Positions 19,379 to 28,978 of a stretch of 64,000 nucleotides of DNA are shown one piece after another. Under the pieces are notes generated by a model that was not told where the DNA came from, did not search any database, and saw only the letters and a list, made by a program, of their open reading frames with translations. This DNA is from Chrysophaeum taylorii. Its lineage: Eukaryota; Sar; Pelagophyceae; Pelagomonadales; Pelagomonadaceae. The translations under genes were made by a program, and so were the position numbers. The stretch's first letter is position 1; each line of letters starts with the position of its first letter. The stretch is from contig JAQMWT010000129.1 in NCBI GenBank assembly GCA_029834535.1, forward strand, positions 53,910 to 117,909, read 5' to 3'.

Positions 19379-21172
19379 TTACAGCTCTATGGCTGCGCAG
19401 AGTACCTCGTCCCAGTCGCGAGTTGCGTTGCGATCGAGGCGGGTGTTGAAATCGAACCCGACGTACACGACCTTGCCAGCCATGGCAGGAAAGACGAAGA
19501 CGGTCGGGGCTGTGTTCTTGTAGAAAACACAAGGCGTCGAGGCGAATTCGCCGGTGAACGTGAGGCCCACGATCTCGTCGTAATCTGGGAGCTCAGCGGG
19601 AAGTCGCTGGAACGCTGCGAACTCATCGACGCGCTGGCAATCATCGTCGACCCGATCGCTCGCCGCGGGGGAGATGTCGACGGCGAAATTCGACATTCCA
19701 AAGAGATCATTAAAAAACTTAATGACATTGCCATTGGAGTCGCCAAACGTAACGAGCGTCACACCGCTCTCTTGAACGAGGTCTCGGATGGCGTCGAGTT
19801 GTGCCGCAGTGAACGGGTACTTGGTAATCTCAGGGACGACAAACGCAGAGAAGTGTGGTGTCGAGAGGCGACGTCCCCCGAGCGCCGTAATATCGTCCAC
19901 GCCAATAACGTAGACGGCGTAGCCGCCGTCCGTGAGCGTCTCCGTGACGCGCTGCGCCTCGGCTTCGGGGTTGACCGAACGGTCGTCGACGACCTTGACG
20001 ACAGCAGGCGCGCAGTTTTGTTGGCCCATCTTGACGATACCTCCGCCGACAACCGGGAGGTTGACCGCGGGAGCAAGTACGAAGAGATTAACATTGTTGA
20101 CGAGCTTAATGAAATCCATGAGTTCGTTCCTCTTGTCTTTCGCGGTCCTCGTGTTTTCGTGATTGCACGTGAATTCCACGACGACGTCGCCGGCCGTCAC
20201 GATCACGGTAGGCACGGGTTCGTTCGTGCGGCTGATAACAACCTCAGCCCCCGGTGGGAGCGGGCCGTCGTCCATGACGACGGTGCAGCCCACTCGAGCG
20301 GCATAGTCCGCCAACCAGTCGGTGATAAGGAGAAAGTAGCCAGTCTTGGGCTCGCCCACGCCGAGGCACGTGTCCGTGTCGACAAAGTCTTCTTCGGGCG
20401 GGTGAAACGCCGGCGACGTAGCGCAATTCCCAGCGTTGTCCTGGGGTACCACGGCAAACTCCGTGACCTCCCGCTCGCCCGGAAGGTTCTGCACAACGAC
20501 GTAGCACACGTCGTCCAACTTGGCCTCGAACTCAGGATCCGGCGTCGGACAATCACAATTTATCGCAAAAAGATTTTGCTCGCATTCAATCGCGGCGTGT
20601 TTTATACTGTCGACAAAATGAAAAAACACCGAGGCGTTGTGATTGGCGTCGGCGGCGGCAGCTTCCGCGGTGGTTTCTACGGAAGCCCCGAAGCGAATAT
20701 CGATCGTCTCCGTGACGGCGAGTCCGTCCAACAAGACCTTCGCGATGACCGGGTCGACGGTAAAATCGGAAACCTCTTCGAGTACCAGCGTCAGGCCCGA
20801 GCCATCATGCTTGATGACGGACGCAAAATCGGCGTCGACGAAATTGCCAAAGCCCGTACCCAAATAGCCGCCGAGCTCCTCGGCAGCGTTCTCGAGCAAC
20901 TTGAGCATATATAGTAAGTCCTTCTCATCATCGACGACCTTGTACTCGCAGAACTTCAAACCCCTGTTTGGAGGATTTTTGATCAGGTACGTCGGCCCCG
21001 CATCCGTGAGGCGTTCGTTAAATACCCTTCGCTTGTCGCATTGCGTCGGACATTGCGGGTATTCCACCGTTAGCCGTCTGCCCAAGACGTCGTCGTCCTC
21101 GGCCCTCACGACCGCGAGGATCATCATCACCGCGAGCCAGGAGACAGTCCCCCGGCCGAACCCCATTATCAT
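19379..21172 (-). CDS. Secreted protein with GATase1-like C-terminal region
   Basis: A 597-aa protein with a signal peptide (MIMGFGRGTVSWLAVMMILAVVRA), so secreted or lumenal. No enzyme signature is visible. The mature part has scattered Cys pairs (CPTQC, NCDCP) and long beta-rich stretches. The last 190 residues look like a class-I-glutamine-amidotransferase-like alpha/beta fold of the ThuA/DUF4350 sort: YAVYVIGVDDITALGG, LDAIRDLVQESGVTLVTFGD and the closing GKVVYVGFDFNTRL. The catalytic Cys of true amidotransferases is not apparent, so a binding role is more likely. I chose ATG 21172 for the signal; the frame is open to 21295. Function unknown. Confidence 0.65.
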   Translation of the reverse strand: MIMGFGRGTVSWLAVMMILAVVRAEDDDVLGRRLTVEYPQCPTQCDKRRVFNERLTDAGPTYLIKNPPNRGLKFCEYKVVDDEKDLLYMLKLLENAAEELGGYLGTGFGNFVDADFASVIKHDGSGLTLVLEEVSDFTVDPVIAKVLLDGLAVTETIDIRFGASVETTAEAAAADANHNASVFFHFVDSIKHAAIECEQNLFAINCDCPTPDPEFEAKLDDVCYVVVQNLPGEREVTEFAVVPQDNAGNCATSPAFHPPEEDFVDTDTCLGVGEPKTGYFLLITDWLADYAARVGCTVVMDDGPLPPGAEVVISRTNEPVPTVIVTAGDVVVEFTCNHENTRTAKDKRNELMDFIKLVNNVNLFVLAPAVNLPVVGGGIVKMGQQNCAPAVVKVVDDRSVNPEAEAQRVTETLTDGGYAVYVIGVDDITALGGRRLSTPHFSAFVVPEITKYPFTAAQLDAIRDLVQESGVTLVTFGDSNGNVIKFFNDLFGMSNFAVDISPAASDRVDDDCQRVDEFAAFQRLPAELPDYDEIVGLTFTGEFASTPCVFYKNTAPTVFVFPAMAGKVVYVGFDFNTRLDRNATRDWDEVLCAAIEL

Positions 21173-22240
21173 GACTACCGGATGAGAGACGACACCGCAA
21201 CCCGCTCCAAACCAGTCGCTCAGGTGTGTTGCGCTCGAAAGAGCAGGGAACTCGCGACTACTGCGACTAGTAGTATTCGATCGCGTCACCCTCAACGTCC
21301 TGCGAATTTTTGTTTGCCCAATTCAGATACGTAATTTTGAGTTGGCTTTGACGTCACAAATTTGTCTTCTGAGATGGGGCCGGAATCATTGCGGATGCAC
21401 GAAAACTTTTTAACGAAAGAGAAACTACTAGAATTCTGGACCACATTATTTTTAAGTCTGAAAAAGTAGTTTGCACTTCCCTATGATGGAACATTTAGAA
21501 TTTTTTAAAAGAATCATTCAACCTCACATACGCGGGTAAGCGAAGACTGCTTCACCTACCCATACGTTCGCAAAGTTCGAAAAAAAAGGAAAGAAAATAC
21601 CTATCTAGTGAGGAAAGAAGCTCCTGTTACCACGTACTGAAAACTTGTATTCAAACTCCTGTTAATGCATGCAGAGGATAGTTATTAGTGTCCGTTCACG
21701 TTTTCGTTGCGAATTAGCCAGGCCGTCGCCGCCTAGTCCTTGCGCACCTCCCCCCGCGGTCCTGGCGGCCGAGCCCAGTGATACCGGCTCCACAAGCCCC
21801 CAGGCTATCCTCGTCGAGCTTTTCACTGCTGTCGAAACGCGAGTCTGGTGCGTACGATGTCGCGTTGTCTGCACGAAGGTTTCACGGTGTTCCTTTGTGC
21901 CCTGCGATGGTCCGCGAGACCTCCTCTATCGTAAGTTTGAGCTCGTATGATGGAACCATATGGTCTCCTGCGGCGGTGGAACGCCTAATACTCGTGGTCC
22001 ACTGGTTCCATCGGCGACTGCTCCATCGGCCGCGAGGCGGTAGTCAAGTTGGTCGATCCGTCGTTTGGCCTGTCCGGTGGAGCATCCGCGGACAGAAATC
22101 CAAGCTTACATGAGGCCAACCGCGCGCAGTCTTTGTTGTCCGTGAACCGTCACGACCCACCATGATTTTTCTCACGCGTCTAGGCCTGAACCTTTCGACT
22201 GGTGGTAACCCAATGGCACCTATCAACGTCTTTGTAGCTG
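21173..22240. other. Intergenic, AT-richer
   Basis: About 1.07 kb including a distinctly AT-rich stretch (21300-21670). It holds only short frames without recognisable domains. It presumably contains the promoter of the secreted-protein gene near its left edge. Confidence 0.5.
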
Positions 22241-22589
22241 GCTTGCCAAGAGGAACGCCTTCCTGGACGTGACAGAGCACCAGAGAATCACAAACGTCTA
22301 TGGCCACAAGAAGATGTTCTACGTGAAGCGCCCCGCTGCCTCTGTCGATGAGGCCTACCAGTTCTCACCGCCTACGCCCCTACGCAGCACACCCCTCTGC
22401 GTGTTCTGGGAATCAGTCTTTGAGATGATCACGGCCTGCCGCGTGGATGGCGAGAGGCCCCAGCTCGTGCGCTTCGATCCCGACGTCTGCACGGACGTCA
22501 TGCTGCCTTTCCATTCGCGGATGTCGCACTTCCTGCCGTCGATGCAGTGCGGCGAGCCCCGCGACTTTGCCGCCGCCGCTGCCGTTTAG
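22215..22589 (+). CDS. Unassigned coding fragment
   Basis: A plus-strand frame reads from about SWLAKRNAFLDVTEHQRI through ITACRVDGERPQLVRFDPD to a stop at 22589. Composition is protein-like but no in-frame ATG begins it, and I recognise no family. It may be an exon or a decayed element gene. A dispersed repeat follows at 22928. Confidence 0.25.
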   Translation, partial: GTYQRLCSWLAKRNAFLDVTEHQRITNVYGHKKMFYVKRPAASVDEAYQFSPPTPLRSTPLCVFWESVFEMITACRVDGERPQLVRFDPDVCTDVMLPFHSRMSHFLPSMQCGEPRDFAAAAAV

Positions 22590-22927
22590 TAGCTCCTGCA
22601 GACGCGCGAGCTGCCGCTCTTGCGGTGCCGGGGCATCGGCGAGCCGGCGACGCAGTCATAGCGTTGGCCGGCACGCTCGCTTCGACACTGGCCTCTTGTG
22701 CTGCAGGTGGCCACGTCCCTCTCCAATACGAGTTAGCGGTATTCTATCCTTGACCTGGTGGATAAGCATGTGGCACGCTGTGCTAAAGGCGCCACCGTCG
22801 ACGACGCTTCGGTCCTTTGGTCTCTTGCGGCGTGCTGCTTTCTCTATGGAAACGGCATGCCGCACCGCCCTTCCCAGGTCATTTTGCTATCTCTGTGCTG
22901 TCGTGCTCGGTCCCGACGCGTCGTACG

Positions 22928-23000
22928 TTGGCTAATGGACGTTGAGCCTAAAATGCCGTTATAATCTCAAATGTAGGTTTCCTCTGGACAATCATTAGGG
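22928..23000. repeat. Dispersed repeat (copy 1), partner at 59247
   Basis: About 73 bp containing GACGTTGAGCCTA, CTCAAATGTAGGTTTC and ACAATCATTAGGG, matching 59247-59316 with a few substitutions and small indels. It may be the end of an unidentified transposon. Confidence 0.6.
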
Positions 23001-23458
23001 TAGTGAAATCAGGGGAGAGGGACCTCCCACCCAAGATATTTATCCCACCGTGCTTCCAACCAACGGTTAATTGTCTTCTTTTTTTTGGGGGGGTCCTGTG
23101 CAACTTCGGTCCGAACTGGAGCAAACAGGAGCAGCAAATAAAATGCGAAGGAGGATGCGCCTGCGCAGACGGGCGCGCGGGGGTTGCACGCAGCCAAGTG
23201 AGGGGTCATCGCCGCCGTCGTCGCGCAGAAGAGAGAGAGAAAGGCAGACAGGGGTTTTGAGCCAGCGGTGGGAGGGAGTAGCCCAGCATCTGCGGACTTG
23301 ATGTACTGAACAAGGGGACAACAAAAACAAAAACAACACCATCAATGCGGTGGCAGTTCAGGGCGCGAAAAAAAAAATGCTGCCAGAACGGGAAGGGCCC
23401 TCCATCCTAAAAAAAAGCTTCCCGAGGGCACCGCGCGGGCGATGGGCGCGACGGGCCG
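23001..23458. other. Intergenic, 3' flank of PP2C gene
   Basis: Contains T/G and A homopolymers. No gene recognised. Confidence 0.5.
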
Positions 23459-24553
23459 TCAAGAGCGTTTGAACTGGATGATGATGCAGGTCATGTTGTC
23501 GCCGCCGATCCCGCGGGACTCTCGGGGGTTGGTGGCGAGGCAGTGGTCGAGGAGCTCCTCGCAAATGGCGGAGAGTTGGCGGGCTTTTTTGCCCTCTTCC
23601 GCCTCGGGAGCCCCGGGGAGGTGGTGGCCGTTGTGGAGCCTGACATTCACGAAGTCGACGGCCTCTTGGTTCGAGACGACGTCCCAGACGCCGTCGCAGG
23701 CGATGATGATAAAGGTATCTTCGGGTTGGACGTCGCACTCTACCACGTCAGGCTCTGCCGTGATGATCTGCTGCGAAGGGTCGAGACTGGCGTCGCCCTT
23801 GTACTTGAGGTCGCCGATCGAGCGCGAGAGGTTGAGATTGCCGTTGACACGGAAGAATCCATTGGCGCACTCGTCGACGAAGCCGCCGGCGTTGGTAATG
23901 CGGGCCTGCTCGCCCGGAGCGCACGGCTTGTGGTCGAAGGAAAGGGGCACGGCGGCTCGGTCTCGGCAGACGACCGCCCTCGAATCGCCCGCGTTGGCGC
24001 ACCACAATTTCGAGGAGCCCTCGTCGAAGACGACGACGACGGCCGTGCAGCCGGCTTGGAGCGGGTGGTCGGGGAGTTCGCACCGACGGCGCTGGGGTGC
24101 GTCTCCCGCGGCGTCTCCGCGCGACGCGTTGTTTTGTATCATCTGCTGGAAGATCTCGAGGGCTTCCTTGGCCGAGACGCGTTGCTCTTGCTGCGGCTGC
24201 TCGGCGCTGTCCTTGGCGTTCTTGAGCGAGTCGATCTCGGGCGCGAACCGCGGGTCGCGCAGCAGGTCGTCCATTCGGTGGAAGACTCGCTTGAGTTCCG
24301 CCTCCGGGTCCGAGCGCCAGTCCCATCGTATCTCGCGCGCCATGCGCCGCGACACGAACCGCGCCACCTCGGCGCCCCCGTGCCCATCGAACACCCCGAA
24401 CAACGATCCGTCCTCGATGGCGGCACCCAGAATGTGCGCGTCTTCCATTGTCCGCCGCCATCCTTGCATGCTCGAGCACCCGAACCGCAGGCTCGCCGTG
24501 GTGCCCTCCTCCGTCTCCTTGGTCGTCACGGGCTCGGAGAGATATGCACCCAT
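23459..24553 (-). CDS. PPM/PP2C-family Ser/Thr phosphatase
   Basis: A 364-aa metal-dependent protein phosphatase similar to PPM1A/PPM1G. Metal ligands are visible: Glu37/Asp38 in RRTMEDAH, Asp56 in VFDGHGG, Asp287 in ACDGVWD and Asp352 in GGDNMTC. CANAGDSRAVV (about 185-195) and LNLSRSIGDLKYK are the other family motifs. The N-terminus MGAYLSEP resembles that of PPM1A and fits N-myristoylation. A 60-70 residue insertion (about 95-165), Gln- and Arg-rich, interrupts the fold as in PPM1G-like proteins. It acts in cytosol or nucleus, reversing stress and growth phosphorylation. It is divergent from the glycosyltransferase gene with 146 bp between starts. Confidence 0.93.
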   Translation of the reverse strand: MGAYLSEPVTTKETEEGTTASLRFGCSSMQGWRRTMEDAHILGAAIEDGSLFGVFDGHGGAEVARFVSRRMAREIRWDWRSDPEAELKRVFHRMDDLLRDPRFAPEIDSLKNAKDSAEQPQQEQRVSAKEALEIFQQMIQNNASRGDAAGDAPQRRRCELPDHPLQAGCTAVVVVFDEGSSKLWCANAGDSRAVVCRDRAAVPLSFDHKPCAPGEQARITNAGGFVDECANGFFRVNGNLNLSRSIGDLKYKGDASLDPSQQIITAEPDVVECDVQPEDTFIIIACDGVWDVVSNQEAVDFVNVRLHNGHHLPGAPEAEEGKKARQLSAICEELLDHCLATNPRESRGIGGDNMTCIIIQFKRS

Positions 24554-24699
24554 GGAATGAATGAATGAAGGAAGGAAGGAAGGAATGAATGAACGAATGA
24601 ATGATATGCACTGATATCACATCGTTCGCGGCAGCGTCGTCTTCGTCGTCGTCGAGAGGGTTTGTTTGCCGTTCTCTCGTCGGCGGTCCGTTGAGAGCC
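24554..24699. promoter_or_regulatory. Bidirectional promoter with GAAT/GAAG microsatellite
   Basis: The gap between the divergent PP2C and GT2 start codons. Positions 24554-24606 are a tetranucleotide microsatellite (GAAT and GAAG units) directly abutting the PP2C start, so its length sets the leader of that mRNA. Confidence 0.6.
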
Positions 24700-25734
24700 A
24701 TGAATAGGCTCATCGTCGTGGTCGCGGTGGCGTCGTCGGAGGAGCTGCGACGGCGACGACGAGGAGTGGTGCCCGAGTACTACCGGAACACGACGGCGCT
24801 GCCCAAGCTCGCCGGTCCCGCCGACAGCGTGGCGGCCGTGGTGCTGAGCTACAATCACGCGACGAACGTCGCCGCCATCGCAAGACACCTGCGGAGCGAG
24901 GCGGGGGTCGGCGAGATCGTCGTCGCCGAGGACGGGTCCGAGGATGGGTCGAAGACCGAGTGGGCGCGCCACGCCCCCACGGCGACTGTTCTCCACTCGA
25001 AGAATTTGCACGAGATCCGCGCGTACAACAACGGGGCGCGAAACGCGGAAGCGGGCGTCGTGTGCTTCCTGCAGGACGACGACATACCTAACGATCCCGG
25101 GTGGGCGCGCGAGGTTTTGGCCCTCTTCGACGCATTTCGCCACGAGCGCCTCGCGCTCCTGAGCGGCCTCGCCTCGGAGGTGTGCCAGGTCGAGCTCGGC
25201 GAGCAGCAGGTCGAGCATCCGTCGGCGATGAAGAACTTCAAAAAAACGCACCCCATTCCCTACTTGCACGGGAACATCCCTTTCATGTTCGTTACGGAAG
25301 CCTGGCTCTCTCCCCTTTGCGTGCGGACCGACGTCTTTCGCGAATTGGGCGGCTTCGACGAGACTCTCGCCAACGCCGGCGAGCCCGGGATCGGCCTCGA
25401 CATCCACCTCTCGCTCCGCGCGGGCGTCCTAGGCTACACGATAGGGGTCCACGGCGCCGAGTTCGACCGCGGCGTCGGCGGCCACGGCACCGTCTCCGAC
25501 CCCCAAAAGGCTGCGCTCCGACTCCGCAAACGCCAGGAAATCTCGCTCCGCATACGCCAGGTCGCGGGCTGCCGCTGGCCCCCCGCCATGCTCCAAAGGG
25601 CCCGCGACCTCAACGACCGCTACCTCACCCTCAGACCCAACGGCCGCGCGGTCCTCGACGATATCGACACCCGCTGCCGCCCTTTCGTCGCACGACCCTG
25701 CGGCGTCTACCGTCCTCCGCGCGCGCAACCCTAA
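24700..25734 (+). CDS. Family-2 glycosyltransferase
   Basis: A 344-aa GT-A-fold glycosyltransferase. After a hydrophobic N-terminus (MNRLIVVVAVASS), the donor-binding start VVLSYNHATNVAAIARHL is at about 48-64, EIVVAEDGSEDGS at 72-84 and the metal-binding DDD at 126-128 (CFLQDDDIPND). A later FRELGGFDE motif matches GT2 enzymes. The terminal hydrophobic segment suggests a signal or anchor in the Golgi or ER. The sugar donor and acceptor cannot be inferred. I chose ATG 24700 for the signal segment; the frame is open 33 codons upstream through low-complexity sequence. Confidence 0.8.
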   Translation: MNRLIVVVAVASSEELRRRRRGVVPEYYRNTTALPKLAGPADSVAAVVLSYNHATNVAAIARHLRSEAGVGEIVVAEDGSEDGSKTEWARHAPTATVLHSKNLHEIRAYNNGARNAEAGVVCFLQDDDIPNDPGWAREVLALFDAFRHERLALLSGLASEVCQVELGEQQVEHPSAMKNFKKTHPIPYLHGNIPFMFVTEAWLSPLCVRTDVFRELGGFDETLANAGEPGIGLDIHLSLRAGVLGYTIGVHGAEFDRGVGGHGTVSDPQKAALRLRKRQEISLRIRQVAGCRWPPAMLQRARDLNDRYLTLRPNGRAVLDDIDTRCRPFVARPCGVYRPPRAQP

Positions 25735-26155
25735 ACGAGGGTGGGTGGGTGGGGGGGGATATATTTTTAATGGCGACTGCAATAACTAACTAGCTAACGA
25801 GAGGCCAGCCCCATGCACGGGGCTTAGGCTACTCCCAGCGCCGAAGAGTCACCAGAAGGCGAGTTTATTGTGGTCTGTCGCCAGTTGGACATCAGGGACT
25901 TGAGCGAGGAAATATCATGCTTTCGCTTGCATGTGGAATTTGCGGAGCGCCTTGTCGAGGGAGACCCCGAGCGGCGTACGTGAACTATATTCGCCTCGTT
26001 TTTGAGGCCGCGGACATTCGGACTCACTATCGTTCCGGCTGCCCACAGGCCCGTTCGGGAGGCGGAACATACGCCGGGAGGACCAATACCCTCGGTTGGT
26101 TGGCTGCCCATTATAACGGTGCCCGATCAGGGCAATTGGACTTCAACGTAATAAT
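25735..26155. other. Intergenic between GT2 and transporter genes
   Basis: A G-run at about 25744-25758 follows the GT2 stop. No gene or repeat recognised; it should contain the transporter promoter. Confidence 0.5.
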
Positions 26156-27775
26156 ATGGGAAGCGACGATGTGGGGTCTACTTCTTTTTTGTCGAGGAGT
26201 TGCATCGGGCCGGCGGCACCTTCGGGGTCGTGGTCTCCCCGCACGATCGGAGCGTTCGGTTCGTTCGCGCTCGTGGTGAACAACATCTCGGGGCCCGGGC
26301 TGCTGGACTTTCCGGCGGCGTTCCAGCACGCGGGATGGGTACCGTCGGTCGTAGTGATCTTCGCCGTCGCAAGCGTGTCGGCGTCGGTGGCAACCATGCT
26401 GTGTGACGTGATGGCGCGCGTGGAGGCCGAGGGCGAGAAGGGACGGCTCGAGTTTTCCTCGATTTTCGCGGCCGTCATGGGCCGGAGCTGGTTCGCGCTG
26501 ACGCAGTGGCTCTACTTCCTCAATTTGTTCGCGCAAAACGTGGCGGCCATCGTCGCGACGGCGCAGGCCACCGACATGCTGATCGCGACGGTCTGGGGGC
26601 GCAGCTGCGCGATCGACCTCGCCCTCGGAGCGGTCGTCGAGTGGACGCCGGGCGACTGCGGCCGGAGACGGGACGCGCCGTGCGCGCCGTTTCATGTCGA
26701 TGTCGATAGCCTCCACCGCGAGTCCCCTTTTCTCGTGTCGCTGGGGTACGCCCTCTGTTTCGTCACCCTCGCGCCCCTCGGCTTTGTGAGCCTCGAGGAA
26801 AACATGCTCGCCCAGAAGATATCGTTTATCCTGTTGTGCGTCTTGTGCGCGCAATTCCTTCGCGCGTTCCAATCGACCGCCGGCGCGGGCGCCGTGCCCG
26901 CTGTCGGACCCCAGTACCGCGACTTGCTGGGCGTCGTCATGTTCAACTTCGCCTTCTGCGTCACCATCCCCTCGTGGGTCAACGAGAAGGCCCCCTCGGT
27001 CGACGCGCGCAAGGTCGTATGGGCCTCGTGTCTCTCGTCGGCCGCCGGCTACGTCGCCGTCGGCTGGGCGGGCGGTCTCGCCTACGCCCGAGCCTCCGAC
27101 AACGTCCTCGACGAACTCACGGCCCCCTCGGCGACCTTCGTGACGCGCATCTGCGGCGGCCTCTTCGCGTACGCTATTATCGGCCTCGGCATTCCTATCT
27201 TCTGCGTCCTCATGCGCTACAACCTCGTCGCCGGCAACGTGTGTCCGCCCAGAGCGGCGACCTTTGTGAGCGCCTGGCTCCCTTGGTGCCTCAGCTTTAT
27301 GGTCTACCGCGGTCACGGTATCCTCGCGCTCCTCAGCTGGTCCGGCCTCGTCCTTAACTCGCTCGTCGACTTTATCCTTCCAATGCTCGCCGTCCTCGCC
27401 GCGCTTAAACGACCCCCCAAGGACGACGACCACGACGGCGGGGGAGGTGTTGCTGTTGTTGTGAACGGCCCGGCGCCGGTGCCGGCGCCTTCTCGCCGCG
27501 ATGACCACGTCGACCCCCCCGAACGACAACGGCTCGTCCCGGCGGCGTCGTCGACCATATCGCCCAGTCCCCAAGGCCACGCCCCTCTCCCGCGCCTCCT
27601 CATGCCCCACTACCGCACGATCGCCCGACTCATCCTCGCCCTCCTCTTCGTCGTTATCGCCGCCGGCCTCGCCCTGAAGATCCACTACAGCGTCAAGTTG
27701 GCGCTCCGCCATCGCACGTCATCGACCCCAGTTACACCCTACCACCCACGCGACGTCGCGCCCAAACCCCCGTAG
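26156..27775 (+). CDS. Amino-acid/auxin permease-like transporter
   Basis: A 539-aa polytopic membrane protein with about eleven hydrophobic segments. The first carries the AAAP-family (SLC32/36/38-like) start: FALVVNNISGPGLLDFPAAFQHAGW, shown here as its two halves NNISGPGLLDFP and AAFQHAGW. Further segments include QWLYFLNLFAQNVAAIVATAQ, then NFAFCVTIPSWVNEKAPSVD as in the central SLC38/36 motif. These transporters move amino acids with H+ or Na+ across plasma or vacuolar membranes. A hydrophilic Pro/Asp-rich loop precedes the last helix. The substrate is unknown. It starts with a hydrophilic 30-residue tail and has no signal peptide. Confidence 0.8.
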   Translation: MGSDDVGSTSFLSRSCIGPAAPSGSWSPRTIGAFGSFALVVNNISGPGLLDFPAAFQHAGWVPSVVVIFAVASVSASVATMLCDVMARVEAEGEKGRLEFSSIFAAVMGRSWFALTQWLYFLNLFAQNVAAIVATAQATDMLIATVWGRSCAIDLALGAVVEWTPGDCGRRRDAPCAPFHVDVDSLHRESPFLVSLGYALCFVTLAPLGFVSLEENMLAQKISFILLCVLCAQFLRAFQSTAGAGAVPAVGPQYRDLLGVVMFNFAFCVTIPSWVNEKAPSVDARKVVWASCLSSAAGYVAVGWAGGLAYARASDNVLDELTAPSATFVTRICGGLFAYAIIGLGIPIFCVLMRYNLVAGNVCPPRAATFVSAWLPWCLSFMVYRGHGILALLSWSGLVLNSLVDFILPMLAVLAALKRPPKDDDHDGGGGVAVVVNGPAPVPAPSRRDDHVDPPERQRLVPAASSTISPSPQGHAPLPRLLMPHYRTIARLILALLFVVIAAGLALKIHYSVKLALRHRTSSTPVTPYHPRDVAPKPP

Positions 27776-27792
27776 ACGAGGCACTCAACCAT

Positions 27793-28945
27793 CCTAACTA
27801 CTAATCGACAGATGTTTGTCTGTTTGTTTGTTTGTTTGTCTGTCTGTCTTTAAATGTCGACTGCTAAGAGGGGGGGTGTGGGGAGCATGAAGGATGTGGG
27901 TGGGTTTGTGGGGTAGGAGGGATGTGCCTGACGGGCGGAGATAAGTACGCGGGACCTAGTTTGTTTGTCTGTCCCTCGATTTAGGGTAAGGATTAGGTAG
28001 GCGCGAGAGTAAGGATCAGGTAGGCGCGAGACCTAGACAGTGATCCTCCAAGCCGTCTACGGCGACCTCGCAGACTATTTCCACGACCCGCGGCGGCTCT
28101 TTCAGCGCGCCATTCTCACGCCCCGTCGAAACGATGTTGTCGATGCTGACAACGCGCGCACGCGGCCTTTTTTTCCCGGAGACGAGACGTCGGAGTTCTT
28201 TTCGGCCGACTAGGTTGGGTCGGAAGACGACGCCTCGCTCTCAAGAGTCGAGTTTTGAACTCCCTGACAACCAACGGTATGCTGACTTTGATCGCGAGCT
28301 CAAAGTCTTCGCAACCTCGACCCGTCGCACGGCCACTGCAACGGTACCAGATACATGATCGATCGTGTCGTGTCACCGAGGCTCCTCCAACCTGTATCCC
28401 GTAAGGCCCGCCGACACCAAACGATCACCAAGATCCAGGGCCAGACGCCCCGCGAGGTCGGCGTCCTCTTGGCGAAGCCCGTCTTCTGCCACGTCCAGCT
28501 CTACGTGGCTCTCTGTCGATCGGCAACCCCGAGGATATCCTCTTCTGAGTCGACGACTCCACCCTACCCCACACGTGCTGCGCAATACCGATAAGCCCCC
28601 TCCCGGCGTCTACACGCGCACTGTAGGTGAACTTACTGGGACCACGTGAACTTACTGGGGTTTGAGATTGGGACTAGGTGAACTGAGTGACCAGGTGAAA
28701 CTGGGACCAGGTGAGCTTACTGGGGGTTTTAGAGTAAAGGGTTCTTAGAGTAAAAAAAAAAGGTTGGCGGCGCGTGCGGATCAAAGCAGCTTAGATTGGC
28801 GGAGGCGAGAGCGACGAGCTCAAAGGAGTTGGTGTGAGCTAGGTGAACTTACTGACCAGGTGAACTTATATGAAACTTACTGGGACCAGGTGAACTTACT
28901 AGGGTTAGAGATCGGGACTAGGTGAACTTACTGGCCTGCACTTGT
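27793..28945 (+). mobile_element. Helitron-derived unit A (single copy, contains an LTR fragment)
   Basis: A decayed unit of the family arrayed at 60-64 kb. It opens with AACTACTAATCGACAGATG and a TTTG/TCTG microsatellite, then helicase-derived segments in shifting frames: QRAILTPRRNDVVDADN, DPSHGHCNGTRYMID and PREVGVLLAKPVFCHVQLYV. The tail has many GTGAACTTACTGG motifs and ends GGCCTGCACTTGT. A Copia PPT/LTR piece interrupts it at 27850-27958. It ends about 34 bp before the PsbP start codon, so it probably supplies that gene's promoter. Confidence 0.75.
27850..27958 (+). mobile_element. Copia polypurine tract and LTR start, nested in unit A
   Basis: TAAATGTCGACTGCTAAGAG followed by a G-run and TGTGGGGAGCATGAAGGATG matches the Copia 3' end at 58656-58830. 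It breaks off after ACGCGGGACCTAG, where Helitron-unit sequence resumes. Confidence 0.75.
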
Positions 28946-28978
28946 AAATAAATAAATAAAACCCTCGAACAGGCGAGG

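Noticed and set aside
19331-20914. 527-codon plus-strand frame opposite the secreted protein
   Set aside because: Composition mirrors the opposite strand; the minus-strand frame has a signal peptide and structured segments.
26111-27712. 533-codon minus-strand frame opposite the transporter
   Set aside because: Arg/Asp/Glu-rich shadow; the plus frame has clear transmembrane segments.
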